A stretch of DNA of 64,000 bases from Sphingomonas sp. (GTDB taxonomy: Bacteria > Pseudomonadota > Alphaproteobacteria > Sphingomonadales > Sphingomonadaceae), in the NCBI RefSeq assembly GCF_030145815.1, contig NZ_JAIXHL010000004.1:124001-188000 (forward strand). The letters are read 5' to 3'. Of this stretch, positions 35,954-45,019 are shown piece after piece (the first letter of the stretch is position 1; each line of letters opens with the position of its first letter). The notes beneath the pieces were generated by a model. The model worked only from the letters and a program-made list of their open reading frames with translations. It was not told where the DNA came from and did no database searches. The translations under genes were made by a program, and so were the position numbers.

Positions 35954-37717
35954 ATGGCTTTGGACGTCAAGGATCAGGTTGAGTTGAACGGCGCAGCGCT
36001 GCAGCCGACCCCGACCGAATGCGGGCTTCCCCGCCGGTTGGCAGAGTTTGAAACGCTCGGCGACGCGCTGGACTATGCCGCGCAGGGCAGCCGCGGGCTG
36101 AATTTCCACGACGCGCGCGGCACGCTGACGCGCCCGTACCCGTTCCGCGAGATGCGTGACGATGCGCTGGCGCAGGCCCGCCGCCTGATTGCCGCCGGCG
36201 TCAAACCGCAGGACCGGATCGCGCTGATCGCCGAAACCGGCACCGATTTCGCCTCGCTCTTCTTCGGCGTCATCTATGCCGGCGCCTGGCCGGTGCCGCT
36301 CCCGCTGCCGACCAGCTTTGGTGGCAGCCAACATTATATCGACCAGCTCTCGGTCCAGCTCGAAAGCTGCGATCCCTCGATGCTGTTCTACCCGGCAGAA
36401 TTGTCGGCGATGGCCGGTGAAGCCGCGCGGCTCAAGGGCGTCGAGGGGATCGACTGGGAAAGCTTCGCCACCCGCGAAGCCCCCGAAGTCGAGCTGCCCA
36501 AGGCCGACACCAACGACATCGCCTATCTTCAGTACAGCAGCGGCTCGACCCGCTTCCCGCATGGCGTGGCGATCACCCACCATGCGTTGCTCAACAATCT
36601 GTCGGCGCACAGCCACGGCATGAAGCTGCAGGACAGCGACCGCTGCGTCTCGTGGCTCCCTTGGTATCACGACATGGGCCTGGTCGGCTGCTTCCTCTCG
36701 GTCGTCGCCAATCAGGTCTCGACCGATTATCTGAAGACCGAGGATTTCGCCCGCCGCCCGCTCGCCTGGCTCGACCTCATTTCGCGCAATCGGGGCACGA
36801 CGCTCTCCTATTCGCCGACCTTCGGCTACGACATCTGCGCGCGCCGCATGTCGAGCCAGACCAAGGCTTCGGAGCGCTTCGATCTCAGCCGCTGGCGCGT
36901 CGCGGGCAATGGCGCGGACATGATCCGTCCCGACGTCATGCAGAGCTTCGTCGACGCCTTTGCCGATGCCGGCTTCCAGGCCAGCGCCTTCCTGCCCAGC
37001 TACGGTCTTGCCGAAGCGACGCTTGCCGTCTCGATCATGCCCCCGGGTGAGGGCATCCTGGTCGAGCTGGTCGAGGAAACCCAGCTGTCGGGTGGCGTGA
37101 ACGGTGGGGATCGCCCCCAGCGTTTCCGCGCGATCGTCAACTGCGGCAAGGCAGTCAAGGACATGGAAATCCAGATCCGCGAAGAGGACGGCACCCCGCT
37201 GCCCGACCGCGCGATCGGCAAGGTATGGTGCCGTGGCCCCAGCGTCATGGTCGGCTATTTCCGCGATCCCGAATCGACCGACGCCTGCATGAAGGACGGT
37301 TGGCTGGATACCGGCGACATGGGCTATATGTCGGAAGGCTATATCTACATCGTCGGCCGGGCGAAGGACATGATCATCGTCAACGGCCGCAACCACTGGC
37401 CGCAGGACATCGAGTGGGCGGTCGAACAGCTCCCCGCCTTCAAGCAGGGCGACGTCGCGGCCTTCGCGATCACCACCCCGGGCGGTGAAGAAACCCCCGC
37501 CGTGCTCGTCCAGTGCCGCACCAGCGACGATGACGAGCGCCAGAAGCTGCGCGAGGAAATCCGCGAGCGCGTCCGCGCGGTCACCGGCATGAACTGCGTG
37601 ATCGAACTGATCCCGCCGCGCACCCTGCCCCGCACCAGCTCGGGCAAGCTCAGCCGCGCCAAGGCACGCAACCAATATCTCAACGGCGAGATCAAGCCCT
37701 ACAGCATCGCGGCCTGA
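35954..37717 (+). CDS. Fatty acyl-AMP ligase (FAAL-like)
   Basis: A 587-aa adenylate-forming enzyme that activates a fatty acid as acyl-AMP for transfer to an acyl carrier protein. The phosphate-binding loop YSSGST is at 194-199, the aromatic/acid motif YGLAEATLAVS is near 355, the adenosine site WLDTGDMGYM is near 450, and the C-terminal catalytic Lys is Lys565 in TSSGKLSR. The absence of the CoA-ligase hallmarks together with the SGGVNG and WLPWYHDMGL segments favours the FAAL subgroup. No carrier protein or synthase is adjacent, so the final product is unknown. Confidence 0.85.
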   Translation: MALDVKDQVELNGAALQPTPTECGLPRRLAEFETLGDALDYAAQGSRGLNFHDARGTLTRPYPFREMRDDALAQARRLIAAGVKPQDRIALIAETGTDFASLFFGVIYAGAWPVPLPLPTSFGGSQHYIDQLSVQLESCDPSMLFYPAELSAMAGEAARLKGVEGIDWESFATREAPEVELPKADTNDIAYLQYSSGSTRFPHGVAITHHALLNNLSAHSHGMKLQDSDRCVSWLPWYHDMGLVGCFLSVVANQVSTDYLKTEDFARRPLAWLDLISRNRGTTLSYSPTFGYDICARRMSSQTKASERFDLSRWRVAGNGADMIRPDVMQSFVDAFADAGFQASAFLPSYGLAEATLAVSIMPPGEGILVELVEETQLSGGVNGGDRPQRFRAIVNCGKAVKDMEIQIREEDGTPLPDRAIGKVWCRGPSVMVGYFRDPESTDACMKDGWLDTGDMGYMSEGYIYIVGRAKDMIIVNGRNHWPQDIEWAVEQLPAFKQGDVAAFAITTPGGEETPAVLVQCRTSDDDERQKLREEIRERVRAVTGMNCVIELIPPRTLPRTSSGKLSRAKARNQYLNGEIKPYSIAA

Positions 37718-37827
37718 CCTTCCTCTCCTCTCCCTGAAAGGGAGGGGGACCGGGGGCGCCGGAAATATTTTCCCCACCCCCGCCATCTCTAACCGATCGC
37801 TAACCTACCCCCCGGTAATCTACCCGG

Positions 37828-40191
37828 GTGACGAGCCAGACCACCTCCCAGTTCGCGCGGCCGCGGATCGATATCCGCGCGCTGCTCGGCCTTTATGACC
37901 CGGCGGATACAACCGACTGGGGGCCGATCCGTGCGGCCCAGATGAATGCAGGCAGCCAGCTCGCGCTCTTCATGCTCGCGGCCAATGTGCTGGGCGCGAC
38001 GCTGATCGTCCTGAACTTCGCCAGCCTCGTGCCGCTGTGGAAACTCGCCAGCTGGGGTGCACTCGTCGCCGCCGTCGGCGTCGCTGTCGCCTTCCGCCGC
38101 CTCGCCGTGCGCCACCGCACCGAACGCACCGCCAGCCTGAGCGATGTGCGCGACACGATGCTCGACGGCATCGCACTCGGTGCGGTCTGGTCGATCGCGC
38201 CGCTGCTGTTCGGCTCCTTCGCCGACGTTCAGGCGCTGAACGGCATGTGGATCGTGCTGTCGATCCTGATGGTCGCCTCCTCGGTCGCGATGGCGGCACT
38301 CCCGCTCGCCACGATCAGCTTCCTCGTCGTGCTCGGCAGCGCCAATGCAACCGCGCTCGCCCTGACCCAATCCCCCGCGCTCGGCGCAGCGGCATTGCTC
38401 TTCACCTTGCTGCTCGTCATCGCCTGCTTCGCGCGCGGCAAGGCGCTGGTGGTCATCCGCGCAGGCGAGATCGCGCTCGCCGAACGCGACGAAACGGTCA
38501 GCCTGTTGCTACGCGAGTTTGAGGACAAGAGCGCCGACTGGCTATGGGAAACCGATGCGCAGCGCCGCGTGTGCCGCGCCAATCCCCGCTTCGCCGTTTC
38601 GCTCGGGGTCGATCCCAAGACGATCAACGGCATGCCCCTTCTTCAGGTGCTGGCCGGCTCGGCCTGGGAAAGCGGCAATTTCGCGCAGGGCCTCCGCACC
38701 CTCGCCGACTCGCTCAAAAAGCGCGAACCGTTCCGCGACATCCTCCTCCCCGTCATCGTCGATGGCGAGGAACGCTGGTGGGAGCTCACCGGCTCGCCCC
38801 GCGTCAACGAACAGGGCGCGTTCATCGGCTTTCGCGGCGTCGGCTCCGACGTCACCGAAGCGCGCGAATCCGCGAACAAGATCAGCAAGATGGCGCGCTA
38901 CGACACGCTCACCGGTCTGCCCAATCGCCTGTTCATCAATGAAGCGCTCGCCACCGCCATGGCCGAAGCCGAGAAATGGAACGCGCGCTGCGCCTTCATG
39001 ATGATCGACCTCGACCGGTTCAAGGCGGTGAACGATACGCTCGGCCACCCGGTCGGCGACCGGCTGCTGATGCGCGTGTCCGAACGCCTCAAGCAGCTGA
39101 TGACCCCGAACGAGATGATCGGGCGGCTGGGCGGCGACGAGTTCGCGGTCGTAGTGCGCGACGCCAATGACACCGTCGCGGTCGAACAGCTGGCCCGGAC
39201 CATCATCGACGTCCTCTCCGCGCCCTATGACGTCGATAACCACACCCTCTATATCGGCGCCAGCGTCGGCCTCGCCTTCGGGCCGCGCGACGGGCGCACG
39301 GCGGAGATGCTGATCCGCTCCGCCGACCTCGCGCTCTATCGCTCGAAGGACGCCGGCGGCGGCAATTTCCACGCCTATGAACCGCAGCTCCATGTCGAGG
39401 CAGAGGAACGCCGCGTCCTCGAAATCGCCTTGCGCGCCGCGCTGGAAAACGACCAATTCCATCTGCTCTATCAGCCGGTGGTCCAGGCCGGTACCGGCGC
39501 GCTGATGGGGTTTGAGGCACTGCTGCGCTGGACCCACCCGGAACTTGGCCCGATTTCGCCCGTCAAGTTCGTGCCGCTGGCCGAAGACGCCCGCCTGATC
39601 GCCCCGATCGGCGAATGGGTGCTGCGCGCCGCCTGTCTCGAGGCGGCCAAGTGGGACGACCCGATCCGCGTCGCGGTCAATGTCAGCCCCGAGCAGCTGC
39701 ACAATGCCGGTTTTGCGTCGTTCGTCAGCCGCGCGCTCAAGGACAGCGGCCTCCACCCCAGCCGCCTCGAACTCGAAGTGACCGAAAGCGTGTTCATGCG
39801 CGAAGGCACCGCTGCGGTTCAGACGCTCGAGGCGATCCTCGACATGGGCGTGCGCCTCAGCCTCGACGATTTCGGTACCGGCTATTCCTCGCTCGGCTAC
39901 CTGTCCCGCACCCGTTTCAGTTCGATCAAGATCGACCGCAGCTTCGTGCAGGGCGCGTCCAAGGGGCAGAAGGAAGCAATCGCGATCATCCGCGCCGTCG
40001 TCGCCCTCGCGGAGAGCCTCGGCATGGCCACCACCGCCGAGGGTGTCGAGACCGAGGACGAACACCGCCTGATCCAGGCGCTCGGCTGCACCAAGGTCCA
40101 GGGCTATTATTTCGGCCGCCCCCTCCCCGTCACAGAGGCCCGCACGCTGGCGACCCGCGACAGCCTGCAACAAGAGGTGCGCGTAGCCTAA
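37828..40191 (+). CDS. Membrane GGDEF-EAL protein with PAS domain
   Basis: A 787-aa cyclic-di-GMP enzyme. It has about five or six hydrophobic segments in residues 45-205, a PAS-like sensor at about 230-345 (WLWETDAQRRVCRANPRF), a GGDEF domain with intact GGDEF at 435-439, and an EAL domain with EAL at 563-565 and the downstream DDFGTGYSSL loop. Both active sites look intact, so it could make and break c-di-GMP. An N-terminal segment with a GTG start (37828) gives the shortest sensible tail. It stands alone, so the signal it senses is not evident. Confidence 0.9.
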   Translation: MTSQTTSQFARPRIDIRALLGLYDPADTTDWGPIRAAQMNAGSQLALFMLAANVLGATLIVLNFASLVPLWKLASWGALVAAVGVAVAFRRLAVRHRTERTASLSDVRDTMLDGIALGAVWSIAPLLFGSFADVQALNGMWIVLSILMVASSVAMAALPLATISFLVVLGSANATALALTQSPALGAAALLFTLLLVIACFARGKALVVIRAGEIALAERDETVSLLLREFEDKSADWLWETDAQRRVCRANPRFAVSLGVDPKTINGMPLLQVLAGSAWESGNFAQGLRTLADSLKKREPFRDILLPVIVDGEERWWELTGSPRVNEQGAFIGFRGVGSDVTEARESANKISKMARYDTLTGLPNRLFINEALATAMAEAEKWNARCAFMMIDLDRFKAVNDTLGHPVGDRLLMRVSERLKQLMTPNEMIGRLGGDEFAVVVRDANDTVAVEQLARTIIDVLSAPYDVDNHTLYIGASVGLAFGPRDGRTAEMLIRSADLALYRSKDAGGGNFHAYEPQLHVEAEERRVLEIALRAALENDQFHLLYQPVVQAGTGALMGFEALLRWTHPELGPISPVKFVPLAEDARLIAPIGEWVLRAACLEAAKWDDPIRVAVNVSPEQLHNAGFASFVSRALKDSGLHPSRLELEVTESVFMREGTAAVQTLEAILDMGVRLSLDDFGTGYSSLGYLSRTRFSSIKIDRSFVQGASKGQKEAIAIIRAVVALAESLGMATTAEGVETEDEHRLIQALGCTKVQGYYFGRPLPVTEARTLATRDSLQQEVRVA

Positions 40192-40290
40192 CCTGCCAGC
40201 CGATAACCCAGCGCGAATCGGCCGATTTTCCATTTTGGACTTTCGCATTTTCAACGCATCCTCGTTCTGGGTCAGCGCGGGGGGAATGCG

Positions 40291-41991
40291 ATGGAGCCAA
40301 ACAAGCCGTTTCGGGCGTTTGTCAGCTATAGCCATGCCGATCGCGATTTTGCCGCACGGCTGCAACGCCGGCTCGAATCCTATCGCCTGCCCCGGCGGCT
40401 CGCCGATCGGGTAACGCCGCTGCCCGGGCAGGCGCCGGGACGGATCGGCCCGATCTTCCGCGACCGCGCCGACTTGTCCGCCGCCGCCGATCTGTCGCAA
40501 GCGGTGCAGGATGCGATCGCCCAGTCGTCCGCGCTGGTGGTCGTCGCATCGCCCGATGCAGTCCGATCGCAATGGGTCGGGCGCGAGATCGCGCTGTTCC
40601 GCACGCTCAATCCCGCCGCGCCGATCCTGGTCGCCCATGCCCGCGGCGAACCGGATCAGGCGCTTCCCGAACCCCTGCGCGGTGCCACAGAACCATTGGC
40701 CGCCGATTTTCGGCGCGAAGGCGACGGGCCGCGCCTCGCCTTTCTCAAGATCGTCGCCGGGCTCGCCGGTCTGCCCCTCGACGCGCTGGTTCAGCGCGAT
40801 GCACAGCGCCGGTTGCGACGCGTGACGGCGGTCACGCTCGGCGCGCTGCTGATCGCGCTACTCATGACCGCGACCACCGTGTTCGCGCTCGTGTCCCGGG
40901 CACAGGCGGTCCACGAACGCACTCAGGCCGAGGGGTTGATCGAATTCATGCTAACCGACCTGCGAACAAAATTGCGCGGCGTGGGTCGGCTCGATGTGAT
41001 GGAGTCGGTCAACCAGCGCGCCATGGCCTATTATGCCGATCAGGGTGACCTGTCGCATCTGTCCGACGACAGCCTCGCCCGGCGCGCGCAGATCCTGCAT
41101 GCGATGGGTGAGGATGACGGCGACCGGGACCAGCTAGCCGACGCGCTCGCCAAATTCCGGGAGGCGCATCGCACGACCGGCGCGCTGCTCGCGCGCAACC
41201 CGACCGACCCCGACCGCATCTATGGCCATAGCCAGAGCGAGTTCTGGCTGGGCAGCGCCGCGCTCGATCTCAACGACCGCGCCACCGCGCGCCAGCGCTT
41301 CGGCGAATATGCGCGCCTCTCGCGCCAGCTCGTCACGATGGATCCGCGCAATAAGGACTGGCAGATGGAGGGCGGCTATGCCGAGAGCAATCTCGGTACC
41401 CTCGCCTATCGCGACGACCGGCCGGCGGAGGCACAGGCGGCATTCGAACGCGCGGGCAGCTATTTCCTTGCCGCGCGCAAGCTCGCCCCTGACGACACCG
41501 GCGTGATCCGCGACCTGGCCGACAATCATGGCTGGCTTGCCGACAGCCTGTACGCTCAGCGGCAGTTCGCCCGGGCCTATGACGAACGGGTGCGGGAGCG
41601 CAGCCTGATCCTGAAACTGGCCGAGGGCGATCCACAGAATGCAAACTATTCCCGCGATCTCGCCGAATCCGCCATCGGGCTGGCACGGATCGAGATTGCG
41701 CTGGGCCGCCGCGACGCGGCGCTGGAACGGCTGCGCGCCACCCGCGCGGTGATCGGCACGCTCGCCACCCGCGATCCTGCAAACAAGCGTACCGCCCGGC
41801 TGCGCGCCGCAATCACGCTCGCGCTCGCCGATCAGCTCGCGGCAGGTGGCACCCGTACCCCCGACGTGCTCGCCATCATCGCCGATGCGCTGCGCCTGTG
41901 CGCAACGCCCGACGCGCTGTCGGGTAGCGCCGACCAGAAACGCATGTGCGACCAGCTTCGCACGCGCCAGTCCCGCGTATCGGTTCACTGA
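40291..41991 (+). CDS. TIR-domain membrane protein with TPR region
   Basis: A 566-aa protein with an N-terminal TIR domain (about 7-130, TIR_2 type), a membrane helix at about 178-201, and TPR-like helices from about 260 to the end. The TIR domain starts FRAFVSYSHADRDFA, has the BB-loop region RIGPIFRDRADLSAAADL, and carries Glu99 in SQWVGREIALF at the position of the catalytic Glu of TIR NADases. The topology puts TIR in the cytoplasm and TPR outside. It could cleave NAD or signal by protein contact. It begins an apparent three-gene unit: the next gene follows after 15 bases. Confidence 0.8.
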   Translation: MEPNKPFRAFVSYSHADRDFAARLQRRLESYRLPRRLADRVTPLPGQAPGRIGPIFRDRADLSAAADLSQAVQDAIAQSSALVVVASPDAVRSQWVGREIALFRTLNPAAPILVAHARGEPDQALPEPLRGATEPLAADFRREGDGPRLAFLKIVAGLAGLPLDALVQRDAQRRLRRVTAVTLGALLIALLMTATTVFALVSRAQAVHERTQAEGLIEFMLTDLRTKLRGVGRLDVMESVNQRAMAYYADQGDLSHLSDDSLARRAQILHAMGEDDGDRDQLADALAKFREAHRTTGALLARNPTDPDRIYGHSQSEFWLGSAALDLNDRATARQRFGEYARLSRQLVTMDPRNKDWQMEGGYAESNLGTLAYRDDRPAEAQAAFERAGSYFLAARKLAPDDTGVIRDLADNHGWLADSLYAQRQFARAYDERVRERSLILKLAEGDPQNANYSRDLAESAIGLARIEIALGRRDAALERLRATRAVIGTLATRDPANKRTARLRAAITLALADQLAAGGTRTPDVLAIIADALRLCATPDALSGSADQKRMCDQLRTRQSRVSVH

Positions 41992-42006
41992 AGCAGGAGA
42001 TTTCCG

Positions 42007-42597
42007 ATGGCTACCATTGCATTCATGCCACCCACCGAAAAGGCAGGCGCCCTGTTCTTTCCCCACCCGCGTCGGCTCACCGCATGGACCGACCCGGAGC
42101 CGGAATATGATTGCATCTATGTCGTCAAGATCGACGACGCCAACCCGGCCCGGTTCAGGGTCGCGGTGCGCAGCATCCCAGCCGCTGGCATCAACTCCCG
42201 GGTCCAGCTCGGCACGACCCATCTGGATGACGCCGACGACCTCAACCGGCACGTCCGAACCGCCAACAGCGGCCGCAACCTCGATCTCAAATTCGAATCG
42301 AAAAAGAATGCGCTGGTCATTTTTCACCTGACTGACCCGAATGCCCGCTTTGTCGAAAATGTCGCGGACAGCGTCGTGAAGAACGCCGACGAACCCGGTC
42401 CCGACATGTTCTACCATGCCGAATGGGTAAGCGGACACGACCACAAGGCGGTGAGCGTGATCATGGTCGGCGGACCGACCGGTCCGACGAAGCGCGACTA
42501 TGGCCTCGGCGTCCGCCTCAAGAATGACGATCCGCACGGGCCTGGCTACACCACCATTATCATCGACCCCAAGGTCGAGAATAAGGGCGACGGCTGA
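42007..42597 (+). CDS. Unknown beta-rich protein linked to the TIR gene
   Basis: A 196-aa soluble protein with no signal peptide or membrane helix. It starts at an ATG with AGGAGA upstream and only 15 bases after the TIR gene stops, so the two are very probably co-transcribed. The sequence alternates short hydrophobic strands (YDCIYVVKIDD, FRVAVRSI, NALVIFHL, KAVSVIMVGG, YTTIIIDP) with charged turns, which suggests a beta sandwich or barrel. A Gly-rich loop GGPTGPTKRDYG is present near 160. I cannot name a family. The link to the TIR protein is the best clue to function. Confidence 0.65.
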   Translation: MATIAFMPPTEKAGALFFPHPRRLTAWTDPEPEYDCIYVVKIDDANPARFRVAVRSIPAAGINSRVQLGTTHLDDADDLNRHVRTANSGRNLDLKFESKKNALVIFHLTDPNARFVENVADSVVKNADEPGPDMFYHAEWVSGHDHKAVSVIMVGGPTGPTKRDYGLGVRLKNDDPHGPGYTTIIIDPKVENKGDG

Positions 42598-42693
42598 CCG
42601 ATGCCGGACTCCGCCCATTTGCCCGCGCGCTTTGCGCTGGTAGATGGGCGGGCGGCAACTTCGTGCGGTGTGTAACAGGCGGGTGAAGCTGGA

Positions 42694-44160
42694 ATGAGTT
42701 TGTCGGAAATTCGCGCGCTTACCCGCGCCGGGGCGACCGACGCCGCCTGGTCGCTACTGACGGCGGAGCCCGCCGGGACCGACACGCTGACGCTGCGCGG
42801 CCGCCTGCTCAAGGACCGGGCCGCGACTGCACAGGGCACCGCGCGCATGGCATTGCTGCGCGACGCGGCCGATGCCTATGTCCAGGCGGCGGCGGCGCGG
42901 CCTGCCACCTATCCGCTGATCAACGCCGCCACCCTGTCGCTGCTCGGCGGCGCCCGCGCCCGCGCGGCTCAGCTCGCAACCGAGACGCTGGCCCTGCTCG
43001 ACAGCGGCGCGCATGAGCCCGACACGCGCTACTGGCTCGCCGCCACCCGCGCCGAAGCCCTGCTGTTGCTCGACCGTGAGGTCGAGGCGCGCGCCGCCCT
43101 GCGCGACGCCATCGCCGGCACCCCGCGCGCGTGGGAGGATCACGCCGTCACGATCCGCCAGTTCCGGCTGATCCTGGCCGAACTCGATCGCCCGGCCGCC
43201 TGGCTCGACGCCTGCCGCCCGCCCGCGCCGGTCCATTTCGCCGGCCCCATCGGCATCCGCGCCGACGACGCCCAGTTGGGCACAGAGCTCGCCGCCGCCA
43301 TCGCCGCCAATGGTGCGGGAATCGCGGTCGGCGCGCTGGCAGCGGGCTTCGACATCCTCGCTGCCGAAGCGCTGGTCGGCGCCGGAGCCGATCTGCACAT
43401 CGTCCTCCCCGCCCCGCCCGACATCTTCGTCGCCCGCTCCGTCGCCCCCGCAGGCGAGGCCTGGCGCGCCCGGTTCGAGGCCCTGCTCGCCGCTTCGGCC
43501 CAGGTCGATATCCTCGACCTCCCCGCCGGTCTCAGCGCCGCCGCAGTCGCGCTGGCTGAGGAAATGGCGATCGGCTGCGCCGTCCGCAGCGCGCAAGTGC
43601 TCGACCGCGAAACCATCCTGCTGCGCCTCGCCGGAACCGAGGCCGAGCGCGACCCTCCCGCCCGCGCGAACCTGCGCCGCATCGACCTGCGCGGCGGCGA
43701 CGTCGGTTCAGGCGGCTGCGATCTCGGCCCGCCCGATCAGGTCGCAACTTTGCTCGCCACCGGCCACGCCGCCGCCGATCACCTCGCCGCGCTGACAGGC
43801 GCAGCCCCGCAGCCGCTGCCGTCGGGCTGCTACGTCACCCTCACCGATCCGGTCGCCGCCGCGCACGCCGCACGCGCGCTGTGCGAAGCGACAGGCGAGA
43901 ACGCCGCCATCGTGCTCGACCAGCGCCCGCCCGGCCCGCACGGTGCGCCCGACACCGCCGCGCTGGAGGCGCTGCTCGCCCTCCCCCCGCGCCATTACCC
44001 GATCGCGACCCGCTCCGCCGCGCTCGTGCTGGCCGCACGCGGCGCGCCCTTCCGCCTCGCGCTCGCCGGAGCGAGCGACGCACTGCCGGACTCCGACGAC
44101 TTTTTCAGCCTCTGGCCCGTTCTCAAATCACCAGATCCGACAACAAGCGCGGCGAGCTGA
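42694..44160 (+). CDS. TPR protein with SLOG-like and cyclase-like domains
   Basis: A 488-aa soluble protein. Residues 1 to about 175 are TPR-like helices. Residues about 178-290 match the pattern of SLOG-type Rossmann domains found with TPR and TIR proteins: VHFAGPIGIRAD, then IAVGALAAGFDILAAEALVGAGADLHIVLP, then SVAPAGEAWRARFEALL. The C-terminal third resembles a degenerate class III nucleotide cyclase: GCYVTLTDPVAAAHAARAL near 390 and a terminal segment with PIATRSAALVLA...FSLWPVL. The catalytic metal Asp residues of active cyclases are not evident. Part of the TIR unit by orientation, 96 bases after the previous gene. All domain names are by eye. Confidence 0.6.
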   Translation: MSLSEIRALTRAGATDAAWSLLTAEPAGTDTLTLRGRLLKDRAATAQGTARMALLRDAADAYVQAAAARPATYPLINAATLSLLGGARARAAQLATETLALLDSGAHEPDTRYWLAATRAEALLLLDREVEARAALRDAIAGTPRAWEDHAVTIRQFRLILAELDRPAAWLDACRPPAPVHFAGPIGIRADDAQLGTELAAAIAANGAGIAVGALAAGFDILAAEALVGAGADLHIVLPAPPDIFVARSVAPAGEAWRARFEALLAASAQVDILDLPAGLSAAAVALAEEMAIGCAVRSAQVLDRETILLRLAGTEAERDPPARANLRRIDLRGGDVGSGGCDLGPPDQVATLLATGHAAADHLAALTGAAPQPLPSGCYVTLTDPVAAAHAARALCEATGENAAIVLDQRPPGPHGAPDTAALEALLALPPRHYPIATRSAALVLAARGAPFRLALAGASDALPDSDDFFSLWPVLKSPDPTTSAAS

Positions 44161-44797
44161 CCCGCAGCCCCGCCGCGTCGCGCACGACGATACCGCGCCG
44201 CTCCAGCTCGGCAATCATCCGCGACGCCGTCTCGCGCGTCGTCTGCGCCGCATGCGCGAGCTCGGCCACCACCGGCGGTGGCGCAATCACCAGCCCCGCC
44301 CCCGCCCGCGCCAGCAGCTCGGCACAGATCCGCCCGCGCGCCGTCAGCGTCGAGCGCGCATCCAGCCGCGCGGTCACCGCCTCCAGCTGCCGCGCGAACG
44401 ACGCCGCCAGCGCCGCCCCCAGCTCCGCATGCCGCTCCGCCAGCCGCGGCAGCACCCCCGCCGCAAAGCCCAGCAGCACCGCCGGCTCCACCACCACGAC
44501 ATCCGCCACCGCCGCCGTCGCGCGGGCATACTGCCCGACCCAATCGCCCGGCCCATGCAGCGCCAGCTGGCTGGACCGCCCCGCCGCCGAGCTCGACTCG
44601 ATCTTCACCCGCCCTTCGATCACCAGCCAGAGCGTCGCGACCGCATCCCCCTGCCGCGCAATCGTCTCGCGCCGGCCACAGCGCCGCACGCGCCCGGCAT
44701 CGGCCAGCAGCGCCGCGACGCCCGCGCCACAGCGCAGCACCATCGCCACCGTCGCGCGCAATTCCCCCGCGTTCCCTGATCCAGCCCCCGCCGCCAT
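44123..44797 (-). CDS. Crp/Fnr-family transcription regulator
   Basis: A 224-aa regulator with an N-terminal cyclic-nucleotide-binding (cupin) domain (about 20-135; VIEGRVKIESSS) and a C-terminal winged helix (about 145-215) with a Crp-type recognition helix in AQTTRETASRMIAELERRG. It lacks the N-terminal Cys cluster of Fnr, so it is not an oxygen-sensing iron-sulfur type. The ATG at 44797 is used; the frame extends upstream across a repeat. It runs convergent to the SLOG/cyclase-like gene and overlaps its 3' end by 38 bases, so the two may affect each other's expression. Confidence 0.88.
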   Translation of the reverse strand: MAAGAGSGNAGELRATVAMVLRCGAGVAALLADAGRVRRCGRRETIARQGDAVATLWLVIEGRVKIESSSAAGRSSQLALHGPGDWVGQYARATAAVADVVVVEPAVLLGFAAGVLPRLAERHAELGAALAASFARQLEAVTARLDARSTLTARGRICAELLARAGAGLVIAPPPVVAELAHAAQTTRETASRMIAELERRGIVVRDAAGLRVSSPRLLSDLVI

Positions 44798-44859
44798 GCC
44801 ACGAGCATAACCCGCATGGGCGCAGGCGCGAACCGGCGATTTGCGCGGTGGGTCGGCAT

Positions 44860-44989
44860 CTCCCTCTCTCCGCTTGCGGGGAGAGGGTCGCCGAGCGCAG
44901 CGAGGTCGGGAGCGGGGCAGCGGGATCGGCAAGAGCCAAACCTAAAGCCCCCTCTCCCCAACCCTCTCCCCGCAAGCGGAGAGAGGGAG
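44860..44989. repeat. Palindromic repeat element with 28-base terminal inverted repeats
   Basis: A 130-base element. The outer arms 44860-44887 and 44962-44989 are exact reverse complements over 28 bases, and each arm is itself a hairpin (CTCTCC / GGAGAG around GCTTGC). The right arm is identical to the arm in the murD copy at 14200-14227. It lies between divergent genes. There is no coding capacity of its own that I can support, so it looks like a non-autonomous element mobilised in trans. Confidence 0.85.
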
Positions 44990-45019
44990 AAGAAACCCTC
45001 AGCCCCAAACCCCCTTGCA

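Noticed and set aside
35897..37786. 629-codon minus-strand frame opposite the fatty acyl-AMP ligase.
   Set aside because: The plus-strand frame encodes all adenylation motifs; the antisense product has no recognisable motif and low-complexity Asp/Arg/Val content.
44816..45019. N-terminal extension of the double-HTH gene.
   Set aside because: The added residues are only the translation of the palindromic repeat element; the ATG at 45020 after the element is more plausible.
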